Source: Nocardia rosealba
GTDB taxonomy: Bacteria; Actinomycetota; Actinomycetes; Mycobacteriales; Mycobacteriaceae
Assembly (NCBI RefSeq): GCF_020216065.1
Contig: NZ_JAIWNA010000001.1
Location: forward strand, 1,021,398-1,085,397
Direction of reading: 5' to 3'
DNA: 64,000 bases
A program made the translations under genes and the position numbers. This document shows positions 1 to 7,688 of the stretch, one piece after another. The notes beneath the pieces are model-generated. The model was not told the origin of the DNA, searched no databases, and was given only the letters and a program-made list of their open reading frames with translations. Every line of letters starts with the position of its first letter. The stretch's first letter is position 1.

Positions 1-5
1 CGAAG

Positions 6-1187
6 GTGTCTTTCAACGGGTCCTTGCCGCCGCTCGTCGAGCCTGCGGCGGAACTGACCAAGGACGAGGTCGCGCGGTACAGCCGCCACCTGATCATCCC
101 CGATCTCGGTGTCGACGGTCAGAAACGGTTGAAGAACGCCAAGGTGCTCGTGATCGGCGCGGGCGGTCTCGGTTCGCCCGCCCTGCTGTATCTGGCGGCC
201 GCGGGCGTCGGCACGCTCGGCATCGTCGAGTTCGACGAGGTCGACATGTCGAACCTGCAGCGTCAGGTCATCCACGGTGAGTCCGATATCGGCCGGTCCA
301 AGGCCGACAGCGCCCGCGATTCGATCCTCGAGATCAACTCGGGAATCGACGTGCGGCTGCACAAGATCCGCCTCGAACCCGACAACGCCGTCGAGCTGTT
401 CCGCGAGTACGACCTGATCGTCGACGGCACCGACAACTTCGCCACCCGCTACCTGGTCAACGACGCCGCCGTCCTCGCGGGCAAGCCCTACGTGTGGGGC
501 TCGATCTACCGCTTCGAGGGCCAGGTGTCGGTGTTCTGGGAGGACGCACCCGACGGGCGTGGCATCAACTACCGCGACCTGTACCCGGAGGCCCCGCCGC
601 CGGGCATGGTCCCGTCCTGCGCCGAAGGCGGCGTGCTCGGCGTGCTGTGCGCGTCGATCGGTTCGGTGATGGTGACCGAGGCGATCAAGCTCATCACCGG
701 TATCGGTGAGACGCTGCTGGGCCGTCTGATGGTCTACGACGCACTGGACATGAACTACCGCACCATCAAGCTGCGCCGCGATCCGGAACGTCAGCCGATC
801 ACCGAGCTGATCGACTACGAGGCGTTCTGCGGTGTGGTGTCGGAGGAGGGCCAGGCCGCCGCCGCCGGGTCGACCGTCACCGCCGCCGAGCTGAAGGACC
901 TGCTCGACGCCGACAAGGTCGAACTGATCGACGTGCGCGAGCCGGTGGAGTGGGACATCGTGCACATCGACGGTGCGACGTTGATCCCCAAGGACCGCAT
1001 CCTGTCCGGTGAGGCGCTCTCGGAGCTGCCGCAGAACAAGCCGATCGTGTTGCACTGCAAGACCGGGATCCGCTCGGCCGAGGCGCTGGCCGCGCTCAAG
1101 CGGGCCGGTTTCGCCGACGCCACGCACCTGCAGGGCGGCGTGGTCGCGTGGGCCAAGCAGGTCGATCCGTCGCTGCCCGTGTACTGA
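6..1187 (+). CDS. moeZ: Adenylyltransferase/sulfurtransferase MoeZ
   Basis: The 393-aa protein has an N-terminal ThiF/MoeB-type adenylylating domain and a C-terminal rhodanese domain. The ATP-binding GAGGLG is at residues 51-56, and the rhodanese loop CKTGIR has its catalytic Cys at 351. Mycobacterial MoeZ activates the C-terminus of small sulfur carriers (MoaD-type for molybdopterin, CysO for cysteine) by adenylation and then thiocarboxylation. No CxxC zinc pairs are present, as in the actinobacterial MoeZ type. Length and sequence closely match M. tuberculosis Rv3206c. The GTG start gives the expected N-terminus (SLPPLVEP motif), but only five bases precede it in the window. Its molybdenum role fits the narGHJI operon at 30.6-37.5 kb. 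Confidence 0.95.
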   Translation: MSFNGSLPPLVEPAAELTKDEVARYSRHLIIPDLGVDGQKRLKNAKVLVIGAGGLGSPALLYLAAAGVGTLGIVEFDEVDMSNLQRQVIHGESDIGRSKADSARDSILEINSGIDVRLHKIRLEPDNAVELFREYDLIVDGTDNFATRYLVNDAAVLAGKPYVWGSIYRFEGQVSVFWEDAPDGRGINYRDLYPEAPPPGMVPSCAEGGVLGVLCASIGSVMVTEAIKLITGIGETLLGRLMVYDALDMNYRTIKLRRDPERQPITELIDYEAFCGVVSEEGQAAAAGSTVTAAELKDLLDADKVELIDVREPVEWDIVHIDGATLIPKDRILSGEALSELPQNKPIVLHCKTGIRSAEALAALKRAGFADATHLQGGVVAWAKQVDPSLPVY

Positions 1188-1286
1188 TCCGTACCGATCC
1201 GCCGTTGATTGCGGGGAGGTCGCAATGGGGTCGCGTGCCAGCGTGCCTTCGGGCTGTTGACGTGTCCTCAGGGTTACGGTACGGCC

Positions 1287-2147
1287 GTGACGTCAGTGAC
1301 TTCAGTCGAACCACCCGAGCATGTGCGGGCCACATTCGGTCTTCGCGAAGTGACGCCGGTCTCCCTCGGTGACTGGGACGGTGGCTGGCGGCTCGGCGAT
1401 GTGGTGCTGAGCCCGGTGGCCGATCACGCCCGCGCGGCGTGGTCGGCCAAGGTGCGCGAAACCCTCGCCGTCGACGGTGTGCGCGTCGCGCGGCCGGTGC
1501 GTGCCACCGACGGCCGCTACGTGGTGTCGGGCTGGCGCGCCGACACCTTCATCGACGGCGCCCCCGAACCCCGCCACGACGAGGTGGTGTCGGTGTCGCT
1601 GCGATTACACAAGGCGACAGCACAGCTGGAACGCCCGCGTTTCCTGGTGCAGCCGCCCGTCGCGCCGTGGGTGGATGTGGATGTGTTCGTCGCCGCCGAC
1701 CGCGCCGCCTGGGAGTCGGTGCCGTTGCGCACCCTGCGCGCCGGCGGCGTGCCACTCACCGCGACCCCCGACGGTCAGCGCAGCCTCGAATTGATCGGCC
1801 AGCTGGCCACTTTGCGCAAACCGGTGCGCAGCCCCGACCAGCTCGTGCACGGCGACCTGTTCGGTACGGTCCTGTTCTCCGGCGCGCACGCACCGGGCCT
1901 CACCGACATCACCCCCTACTGGCGCCCCGCCGCCTGGGCGGCCGGCGTGGTCGTCGTCGACGCGCTGGCCTGGGGCGGCGGTGACGACGGCCTCCTGGAA
2001 CGCTGGTCCAGCCTGCCCGAATGGCCACAGATGCTGTTGCGCGCCTTGATCTTCCGCCTCGCCGTGCACGCCCTGCACCCACGCTCCACCCCGGAAGCCT
2101 TTCCCGGCCTTGCCCGCACGGCCGATATGGTCCGCCTGGTGCTGTAG
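1287..2147 (+). CDS. TIGR02569 family protein, kinase-like fold suspected
   Basis: This 286-aa protein follows moeZ after a 99-bp gap and corresponds to M. tuberculosis Rv3205c, which is also the neighbour of moeZ. The family is actinobacterial and its function is unknown. The segment HGDLFGTVLF followed by LTDITPYWRP resembles the catalytic loop (HxD) and metal-binding Asp of aminoglycoside-phosphotransferase-like kinases. That link is inference, and no substrate can be named. The GTG at 1287 was chosen because it places EPPEHVRATFGL at the N-terminus, as in relatives. An in-frame ATG at 1209 would add 26 residues of poor coding character. Confidence 0.8.
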   Translation: MTSVTSVEPPEHVRATFGLREVTPVSLGDWDGGWRLGDVVLSPVADHARAAWSAKVRETLAVDGVRVARPVRATDGRYVVSGWRADTFIDGAPEPRHDEVVSVSLRLHKATAQLERPRFLVQPPVAPWVDVDVFVAADRAAWESVPLRTLRAGGVPLTATPDGQRSLELIGQLATLRKPVRSPDQLVHGDLFGTVLFSGAHAPGLTDITPYWRPAAWAAGVVVVDALAWGGGDDGLLERWSSLPEWPQMLLRALIFRLAVHALHPRSTPEAFPGLARTADMVRLVL

Positions 2148-2158
2148 GAGAAATGCCG

Positions 2159-2195
2159 AAAGCCGCGCCCGGTCGGGGATTCCGGGCGCGGCTTT
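2159..2195. terminator. Bidirectional hairpin terminator
   Basis: A perfect 14-bp inverted repeat (arms 2159-2172 and 2182-2195, arm AAAGCCGCGCCCGG) has a 9-nt loop. It lies between the convergent TIGR02569 gene and narK, 8 bp from the narK stop. The A- and T-rich ends of the stem suit termination from both directions. Confidence 0.8.
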
Positions 2196-2202
2196 CGTGG
2201 TG

Positions 2203-3684
2203 TCAGACGTTGGCGTAGGCCAGGGACGGGACCTTGTCGGTGGCGAAGGAGGTGCGCAGGTAGCACCACCAGGTGACGCCCGCCATGACGACGAAGGTGA
2301 CGGCGTAGGCCCAGAAGGCGGGGGCCATGGAACCGAAGTTGATGTTGGACAAGCGAAGTGCCTGCTGCAGGATGAATCCGCCGAAGGCTCCGACCGCTCC
2401 GATCACGCCGATCGCGGCGCCGGCCTGACGACGTGCCGATGCCTGTGCCTCGGTGATCTCCATGCCGTGTTCGGCGGCGTACTTCTTGGCGGTGGCGCCG
2501 AAGATCGACGGGATCATCCGGTAGGTCGAGCCGTTGCCGACCCCGGTGAGCACGAACAGCAGCAGGAACGCGGCGAGGTAGAGCGGGAAGCTCTTCATCG
2601 ACAGCGCGGTCATGATCAACGCGACCGCCACGGCCATTCCGGTGAAGACCATGACCGTGATGCGCGCGCCGCCGACCTTGTCGGAAATCCACCCGCCGAC
2701 CGGGCGGCTGAACGACCCGACGAGGGCGCCGAGGAAGGCGAGGTTACCGACCGTGCTGATCCAGCCGATCTGCGTCAGGTGCGGGAAGTTGGCCTTGATC
2801 AGGGTCGGGAAGGCGAATGAGAAGCCGATGAACGAACCGAAGGTGCCGATGTAGAGGAACGACATGATCCAGGTGTGCGGGTTGGTCAACGCCAGCTTGT
2901 AGGACTTGCCGTCGGCCTTGGCCGAGGCGATCGAGTCCATGTACCGCAGGGCGCCGAACGCGGCGACCAGGATGAACGGCACCCAGACCAGGATGGCGAG
3001 GGTGAGGCCGAACCGGTAGCCCGCCGCGTCCTTGGCCAGCAGGTGCGTGCCGAGGGTGATCAGCAGCGGCGCGGCCAATTGGGTCTGTGCCACACCGAGA
3101 TTGCCGCCTGCGGCGTTGATGCCCAGCGCGGCGCCCTTCTTGCCTTCGGGGAAGAAGAACGAGATGTTGGCCATCGAGGACGAGAAGTTGCCGCCGCCCA
3201 CGCCGGCGAGCGCGGCCAGCAGCAGGAACACCCACATCGGGGTGCCCGGCTGGTTGATGAAGTACGCCAGGCCCAGCGTCGGGAACAGCAGCATGGCGGC
3301 GCTGAACGTGGTGAAGGCCCGGCCGCCGAACTTGGGGACGGCGAAGGTGTAGGGGATGCGCAGGGTGGCGCCGACCAGGGTGGGCACCGAGGTCAGCAGC
3401 AGGGCGTTGGCGACGGCGGTCGGGTTGCCCTTGCCGAGGCCCTCCAGGAACGTGAAGCCCGCGGCGCCCATGGCGGTGACGATGGAACCGAACAGGACCC
3501 AGACGCTGAAGCCTAGGTTCTCGGCGAACACCGAGAACCACAGGTTCTTCTTGGCGGTCTTCTCACCGCCCGATTCCCAGAATTTCGGATTGTCGGGCTC
3601 CCACTGGGTGAGCCAGCGGCCCTTCTTCTCATACTCGAACGACGCGGTGTCTGTCGTCTGGCCGGTGGCGGCGATTGCGGTCAT
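2203..3684 (-). CDS. narK: NarK-type nitrate/nitrite transporter
   Basis: This 493-aa major facilitator protein has about 12 membrane segments. It carries both nitrate signature motifs: GGGNFSSSMANISFFFP with the following AGGNLG in the first half, and GVGNGSTYRMIPSIF in the second. Family members carry out nitrate/proton symport or nitrate/nitrite exchange across the inner membrane. A GAGAGGAAG ribosome-binding site precedes the ATG at 3684. The gene is alone on its strand and is not next to narGHJI. It differs clearly from the second NarK at 6.2-7.7 kb, so the two are not a recent duplication. The direction of transport cannot be read from sequence alone. Confidence 0.92.
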   Translation of the reverse strand: MTAIAATGQTTDTASFEYEKKGRWLTQWEPDNPKFWESGGEKTAKKNLWFSVFAENLGFSVWVLFGSIVTAMGAAGFTFLEGLGKGNPTAVANALLLTSVPTLVGATLRIPYTFAVPKFGGRAFTTFSAAMLLFPTLGLAYFINQPGTPMWVFLLLAALAGVGGGNFSSSMANISFFFPEGKKGAALGINAAGGNLGVAQTQLAAPLLITLGTHLLAKDAAGYRFGLTLAILVWVPFILVAAFGALRYMDSIASAKADGKSYKLALTNPHTWIMSFLYIGTFGSFIGFSFAFPTLIKANFPHLTQIGWISTVGNLAFLGALVGSFSRPVGGWISDKVGGARITVMVFTGMAVAVALIMTALSMKSFPLYLAAFLLLFVLTGVGNGSTYRMIPSIFGATAKKYAAEHGMEITEAQASARRQAGAAIGVIGAVGAFGGFILQQALRLSNINFGSMAPAFWAYAVTFVVMAGVTWWCYLRTSFATDKVPSLAYANV

Positions 3685-3808
3685 CGGCTTCCTCTCGATC
3701 GGGCGCGTGATGCGGTGTCGAGAGAAACGGTAGAAGCCGGTTGTTGCGTGACAATGGCCTCAGGTGACATTCGAGCCAACTCGGGCTCACCGAGCGATTC
3801 GCGTCGAG

Positions 3809-3834
3809 GTGACAGCTCGGTTACCGGGCGAAAC
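3809..3834. promoter_or_regulatory. Possible GlnR-like site upstream of narK
   Basis: In the 150-bp gap upstream of narK the bases read GTGAC, 6 nt, GTTAC, 5 nt, GAAAC. Actinobacterial GlnR boxes pair gTnAC with GaAAC at 6-nt spacing. One spacing here is 5 nt and the second element repeats the first type, so the match is imperfect and this is a tentative call. Confidence 0.25.
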
Positions 3835-4506
3835 TCAACGATCCGGGTACTCGGCGATGAGCGAGCCGAGGAAGCAGCGCGCGGCCTGCATCGCGCGCTC
3901 GGCGTCGCCGTCGATGACGGCCTGCACCAGTTCGATGTGCTCGCTGTCGTAGGCGTCGTCGGATTTGGCGGTGCGCGCGTGGATCACCTGCTCGATCACC
4001 GGCAGCAGCGAGTCGTAGAACTCCAGATACACGGCGTTGTGGCTGGCGACGACGATCGCGCGGTGCAATTCCACATCGGCGGCGATGGCCACCGGGTCGG
4101 GTTTGGTCCAGTCGCGGTCGTTGCGTTCGGCGAGCAGGCGGCGCAGGTTGGCGATATCGGTGTCGTCGCGGCGACGCGCGGCCAAGCCCGCGGCGGTGGT
4201 GTCGAGCGCCTGGCGCAATTCGAGGATGTCGCGTTCCTCGGCGTCGGCGAAGTACTTGCCGAGCGTGCCGCCCACCTCGGAGGTGGCGATCACATAGGTG
4301 CCCGAACCCTGGCGGCGCTCGAGCATGCCCGCGTGGACGAGGGCCTGCACGGCTTCACGCACGGTATTGCGGCCGGTGCCGGTGAGTTCGGTGAGCTCGG
4401 GTTCGGTGGGGATACGGCCGCCGACCGGCCAACGGCCCGACCGGATTTCGGCGCGCAGTTGTTCGGTCACCTGGGCGATGAGGCTGGAGCGCCGGACGGG
4501 TTGCAC
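3835..4506 (-). CDS. GntR-family regulator, FadR subfamily
   Basis: This is a DNA-binding repressor or activator of about 223 aa. The N-terminal GntR winged helix shows the typical IRSGRWPVGGRIPTE and GRNTVREAVQAL segments. It is followed by an all-helical FCD effector domain with the metal-binding pattern D-x3-H (DVELHRAIV) and later His residues. FCD domains usually bind small carboxylic acids. The GTG at 4506 gives a normal N-terminus, but an upstream GTG at 4563 is also in frame and would add 19 residues. It diverges from the MFS exporter at 4594, with a dyad between them, so it probably controls that gene and itself. Confidence 0.85.
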   Translation of the reverse strand: MQPVRRSSLIAQVTEQLRAEIRSGRWPVGGRIPTEPELTELTGTGRNTVREAVQALVHAGMLERRQGSGTYVIATSEVGGTLGKYFADAEERDILELRQALDTTAAGLAARRRDDTDIANLRRLLAERNDRDWTKPDPVAIAADVELHRAIVVASHNAVYLEFYDSLLPVIEQVIHARTAKSDDAYDSEHIELVQAVIDGDAERAMQAARCFLGSLIAEYPDR

Positions 4507-4577
4507 GTGAGCCAGCGTAAGGCAAAGGGGCAGGCCGGTACTCGAGCCTGACTTGTCGCTCACACTTGCTGGCGTCG

Positions 4578-4598
4578 ATCATCGGGTCATCCTATGAT
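4578..4598. promoter_or_regulatory. Candidate FadR-type operator
   Basis: A 21-bp imperfect dyad has outer arms ATCAT and ATGAT and inner matching GG/CC and T/A pairs. It lies between the divergent regulator and MFS genes. It overlaps the ATG at 4594, which suggests either repression by blocking initiation or that the MFS start is the GTG at 4606. Confidence 0.45.
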
Positions 4599-5952
4599 TT
4601 CTCCTGTGACTCCTCCGCCCTCCTCCGAAACCTTGACCCGGCTCACCTCTGTCGATGGGCAGGTCGATGGTCGATGGGATGCGGTCGATGGTGGGAGTGC
4701 GCTCCCGAATCCGCCCGCCGAGGTCGATCAGGCGGAGTCCGAGCAGCTCACCCGGCGGTCGTTGATCGAGGGACGGCTGCTGGTTCTCGCGGCCATCATC
4801 ATGTCGGCGCTCACCCTGCGTGCGGCCGTCACCGCGTTCAGCCCGCTGGCCGAGCAGATCGGTGACGACATCGGGTACGGCACCGCCATCGTCGGCGTGT
4901 TCGGCATGCTGCCGACCGCGATGTTCGGTGTCGCCGGGCTGGTCACCCCGTTCGCGGTGCGGCGTTTCGGGCTGGAGCGCACGGTTCTGCTGGCGATGCT
5001 GCTGGCCGGATTCGGTTCGCTCGCCCGCGTGTTCTCCTCCGGCACCGGCGAGCTGCTCGCCTTGTCCGGGGTGGCGCTGCTCGGCATGGGTATCGGCAAT
5101 GTGGTGATTCCGCCGCTGGTCAAGCGGTATTTCGCCGATCGGCTGGCGTCGATCTCCTCGCTCTACATCGTGATGGTGCAGCTGAGCACGGTCATTCCCG
5201 CGTTCGTCGCGGTGCCGCTGGCCGAGGCGCACGGGTGGCGCATCTCGATGGGCGTGTGGGCGCTCGTCGGTTTCGCCGCGGCGGTGCCGTGGCTGGTCGT
5301 CCTGCGCGACCGCCGTGGCCGCGACAAGGCCGACACCACCGCGCTGCCGTCCGAAACACCGACGGCCACAGGCAAAGTGTGGCGTTCCCCGGTGGCCTGG
5401 GGCATGGCGGGCATGTTCGGCATGACCTCGCTCACCACCTACGCCATGTTCACCTGGCTGCCGACCATCCTGGCCGACGCGGGCGCCAGCGCGGCCTTCG
5501 GCGGCAACATGGTCGCGCTGTTCGCGCTGATCGGCCTGATCCCCGCGCTCGGTGCGCCGACCGTCGTCTCACGCATGCGCAACCCGTTCCCGGTCGTCGT
5601 CGCGTGCATGGTGCTGTTCGTCGTCGCGTTCGCGGGCCTGCTGATCGCGCCGATGGGCGCGCCGCTGCTGTGGGTGGTGCTGCTCGGCCTCGGCCCGAGC
5701 ACCTTCCCGATGGCGCTCACCCTCATCAACCTGCGTACCCGCACACCGCAGGGCTCGGCGGCGCTGTCCGGATTCACCCAGGGCGTCGGTTACGTCGTCG
5801 CCTGTGTCGGTCCGCTGCTGTTCGGCATCCTGCACACCGCCACCGGTGGCTGGCTGGCCCCGTTCGGTCTGCTGCTCGTCGCACTCGGCGTGCTGCTCAC
5901 CGGCGCCTGGCAGGCCTGCAAACCGCGCATGCTCGAAGACACCTGGAATTGA
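4594..5952 (+). CDS. CynX/NimT-family MFS transporter
   Basis: This 452-aa protein has a hydrophilic N-terminus of about 60 residues followed by roughly 12 membrane segments. The first helix motif (ALTLRAAVTAFSPLAEQIGDD) and the later GMGIGNVVIPPLVKRYF are characteristic of the CynX/NimT group, known for cyanate-linked transport and 2-nitroimidazole resistance. The substrate is unknown here. The start is uncertain: ATG 4594 lies inside a dyad, GTG 4606 is the next in-frame option, and neither has a clear ribosome-binding site. The first 90 bp contain repeated GTCGATGG. The divergent FadR-type regulator is the likely controller. Confidence 0.82.
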   Translation: MISPVTPPPSSETLTRLTSVDGQVDGRWDAVDGGSALPNPPAEVDQAESEQLTRRSLIEGRLLVLAAIIMSALTLRAAVTAFSPLAEQIGDDIGYGTAIVGVFGMLPTAMFGVAGLVTPFAVRRFGLERTVLLAMLLAGFGSLARVFSSGTGELLALSGVALLGMGIGNVVIPPLVKRYFADRLASISSLYIVMVQLSTVIPAFVAVPLAEAHGWRISMGVWALVGFAAAVPWLVVLRDRRGRDKADTTALPSETPTATGKVWRSPVAWGMAGMFGMTSLTTYAMFTWLPTILADAGASAAFGGNMVALFALIGLIPALGAPTVVSRMRNPFPVVVACMVLFVVAFAGLLIAPMGAPLLWVVLLGLGPSTFPMALTLINLRTRTPQGSAALSGFTQGVGYVVACVGPLLFGILHTATGGWLAPFGLLLVALGVLLTGAWQACKPRMLEDTWN

Positions 5953-6063
5953 GCGGAAGAAAACTCACCGTTCGAGTTGCGTAATGGTGCGTTCGGGTCG
6001 ATGCTACCTAGATCACACCCTCACGGGCGTTTCGAATGATTTCCGGCCGCCTTCTTACGTGCG

Positions 6064-6090
6064 GAAATCGTTGTGTCACATGCCCGAAAC
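6064..6090 (+). promoter_or_regulatory. GlnR-like box upstream of narK-nirBD
   Basis: GTCAC (6075-6079), a 6-nt spacer and GAAAC (6086-6090) exactly match the gTnAC-n6-GaAAC consensus of the actinobacterial nitrogen regulator GlnR. A degenerate upstream element, GAAAT at 6064-6068, is also spaced by 6 nt. The site is 129 bp before the narK start and suits activation of nitrate/nitrite assimilation under nitrogen limitation. The rest of the 5953-6218 gap shows no other clear signal. Confidence 0.6.
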
Positions 6091-6218
6091 AAAAGGGCTG
6101 ATCTCACCCCTGTGACCGGGGCGGCGTGAGAAACCGTTGATTCAAGCGCAATTTCCCGCAGCATTTCGGCAATACCCATTTCCTACCGTTGGGCCATCGC
6201 ACTTTTGGGAGGCCCAAC

Positions 6219-7658
6219 TTGAGCACGCTGAAGCGTAACCACGACATCGAGCACTGGGATGCCGAAGATGTCGCGGCCTGGGAGGCCGGCGGCAAGGACG
6301 TTGCCAAGCGCAACCTGATCTGGTCGGTGATCGCCGAGCACATCGGTTTCTCGGTGTGGTCCATCTGGTCGGTGATGGTGCTGTTCATGCCGACCGACAA
6401 GTTCGGCATCGATCCGGCGGGCAAGTTCTTCCTCGTCGCCATGCCAACGCTCGTCGGCGCGTTCCTGCGCATTCCCTACACCGTGGCAACGGCCCGCTTC
6501 GGTGGTCGCAACTGGACCATCTTCAGCGCGTTCCTGCTGCTCGTCCCGCTGCTGCTGACGCTGTATTTCGTCAACCAGCCGGGCACGTCCTACACCACCT
6601 TCCTGATCGTCGCCGCGTTCGCCGGCTTCGGTGGCGGCAACTTCGCCTCCTCGATGACCAACATCAACGCCTTCTACCCGCAGCGGCTCAAGGGCTGGGC
6701 GCTCGGCATGAACGCCGGCGGCGGCAATATCGGCGTGCCGGTGATCCAGCTGCTCGGCCTGCTCGTGCTGGTCACCCTCGGTGGCGACTACGCCTACGTG
6801 ATCTGCGCGGTCTACCTGGTCCTGGTAGGTGTCACCGCGGTCGGTGCCGCGCTGTACATGGACAACCTGACCAACCAGAAGGCCGACATGTCCTACATGC
6901 TCAAGGCCCTGCGCGTGCCGCAGTCCTGGGCTATCGCCTTCCTCTACATCGGCACCTTCGGTTCGTTCATCGGCTACAGCTTCGCCTTCGGCCAGATCCT
7001 GCAGATCAGTTTCAAGGCCGGTGGTGACACCGCGACCCAGGCCGCCATCCACGCCGCCTCGATCGCGTTCATCGGTCCGCTGCTCGGTTCGCTCGCCCGC
7101 CCCTACGGCGGCAAGATGGCCGACCGCATCGGTGGCAGCAAGGTCACCATCGCCACCTTCGGCGCCATGATGGCCGCCGCGCTGGTCGTGATCTTCGCCT
7201 CGACGCTGGCCGACCGCAACAACGGCATCGCCACCGGATCGACCATGACGATCCTGGTCGCCGGCTTCATCGCCCTGTTCATCCTGTCGGGTTTCGGCAA
7301 CGGCGCCGTCACCAAGATCATCCCGTCGGTGTTCGAGGCCAAGTCCAAGAGCCTGCCGCTGCCGCGCGCCGAACAGGCCGCGTGGTCGCAGAACACCTCC
7401 GGCGCCCTGATCGGTTTCGTCGGCGCCATCGGTGCCCTCGGCGGCGTCGGCATCAACATGGTGCTGCGCTCCTCCTACGCCAGCACCGCCTCGGCGACCA
7501 CCGCGTTCTGGGTGTTCCTCGCCTTCTACGTGGTCTGCGCCGCGGTCACCTGGACGGTGTTCCTGCGCCGCCCCCGCGCCGCCGTCGACTCCGATGTCGT
7601 GGCCGAGGCCGAATCCCTGGTCCTCGAGGCCGAATCCAGCACTTCGTCGGCTCGCTGA
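6219..7658 (+). CDS. narK: NarK-type nitrate/nitrite transporter (assimilation operon)
   Basis: This 479-aa major facilitator protein has about 12 membrane segments and the nitrate signatures GGGNFASSMTNINAFYP and GFGNGAVTKIIPSVFEAK. It probably imports nitrate or exchanges nitrate and nitrite for the nirBD genes 30 bp downstream. The TTG at 6219 was chosen as start because GGGAGG precedes it at 6207-6212. A TTG at 6189 would extend it by 10 residues but lacks such a site. The gene is first in the narK-nirB-nirD-nnaR-cbiX run and lies downstream of the GlnR-like box. Confidence 0.92.
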   Translation: MSTLKRNHDIEHWDAEDVAAWEAGGKDVAKRNLIWSVIAEHIGFSVWSIWSVMVLFMPTDKFGIDPAGKFFLVAMPTLVGAFLRIPYTVATARFGGRNWTIFSAFLLLVPLLLTLYFVNQPGTSYTTFLIVAAFAGFGGGNFASSMTNINAFYPQRLKGWALGMNAGGGNIGVPVIQLLGLLVLVTLGGDYAYVICAVYLVLVGVTAVGAALYMDNLTNQKADMSYMLKALRVPQSWAIAFLYIGTFGSFIGYSFAFGQILQISFKAGGDTATQAAIHAASIAFIGPLLGSLARPYGGKMADRIGGSKVTIATFGAMMAAALVVIFASTLADRNNGIATGSTMTILVAGFIALFILSGFGNGAVTKIIPSVFEAKSKSLPLPRAEQAAWSQNTSGALIGFVGAIGALGGVGINMVLRSSYASTASATTAFWVFLAFYVVCAAVTWTVFLRRPRAAVDSDVVAEAESLVLEAESSTSSAR

Positions 7659-7688
7659 CAACCGACCACAATCCAGGAGGTCACTCTC

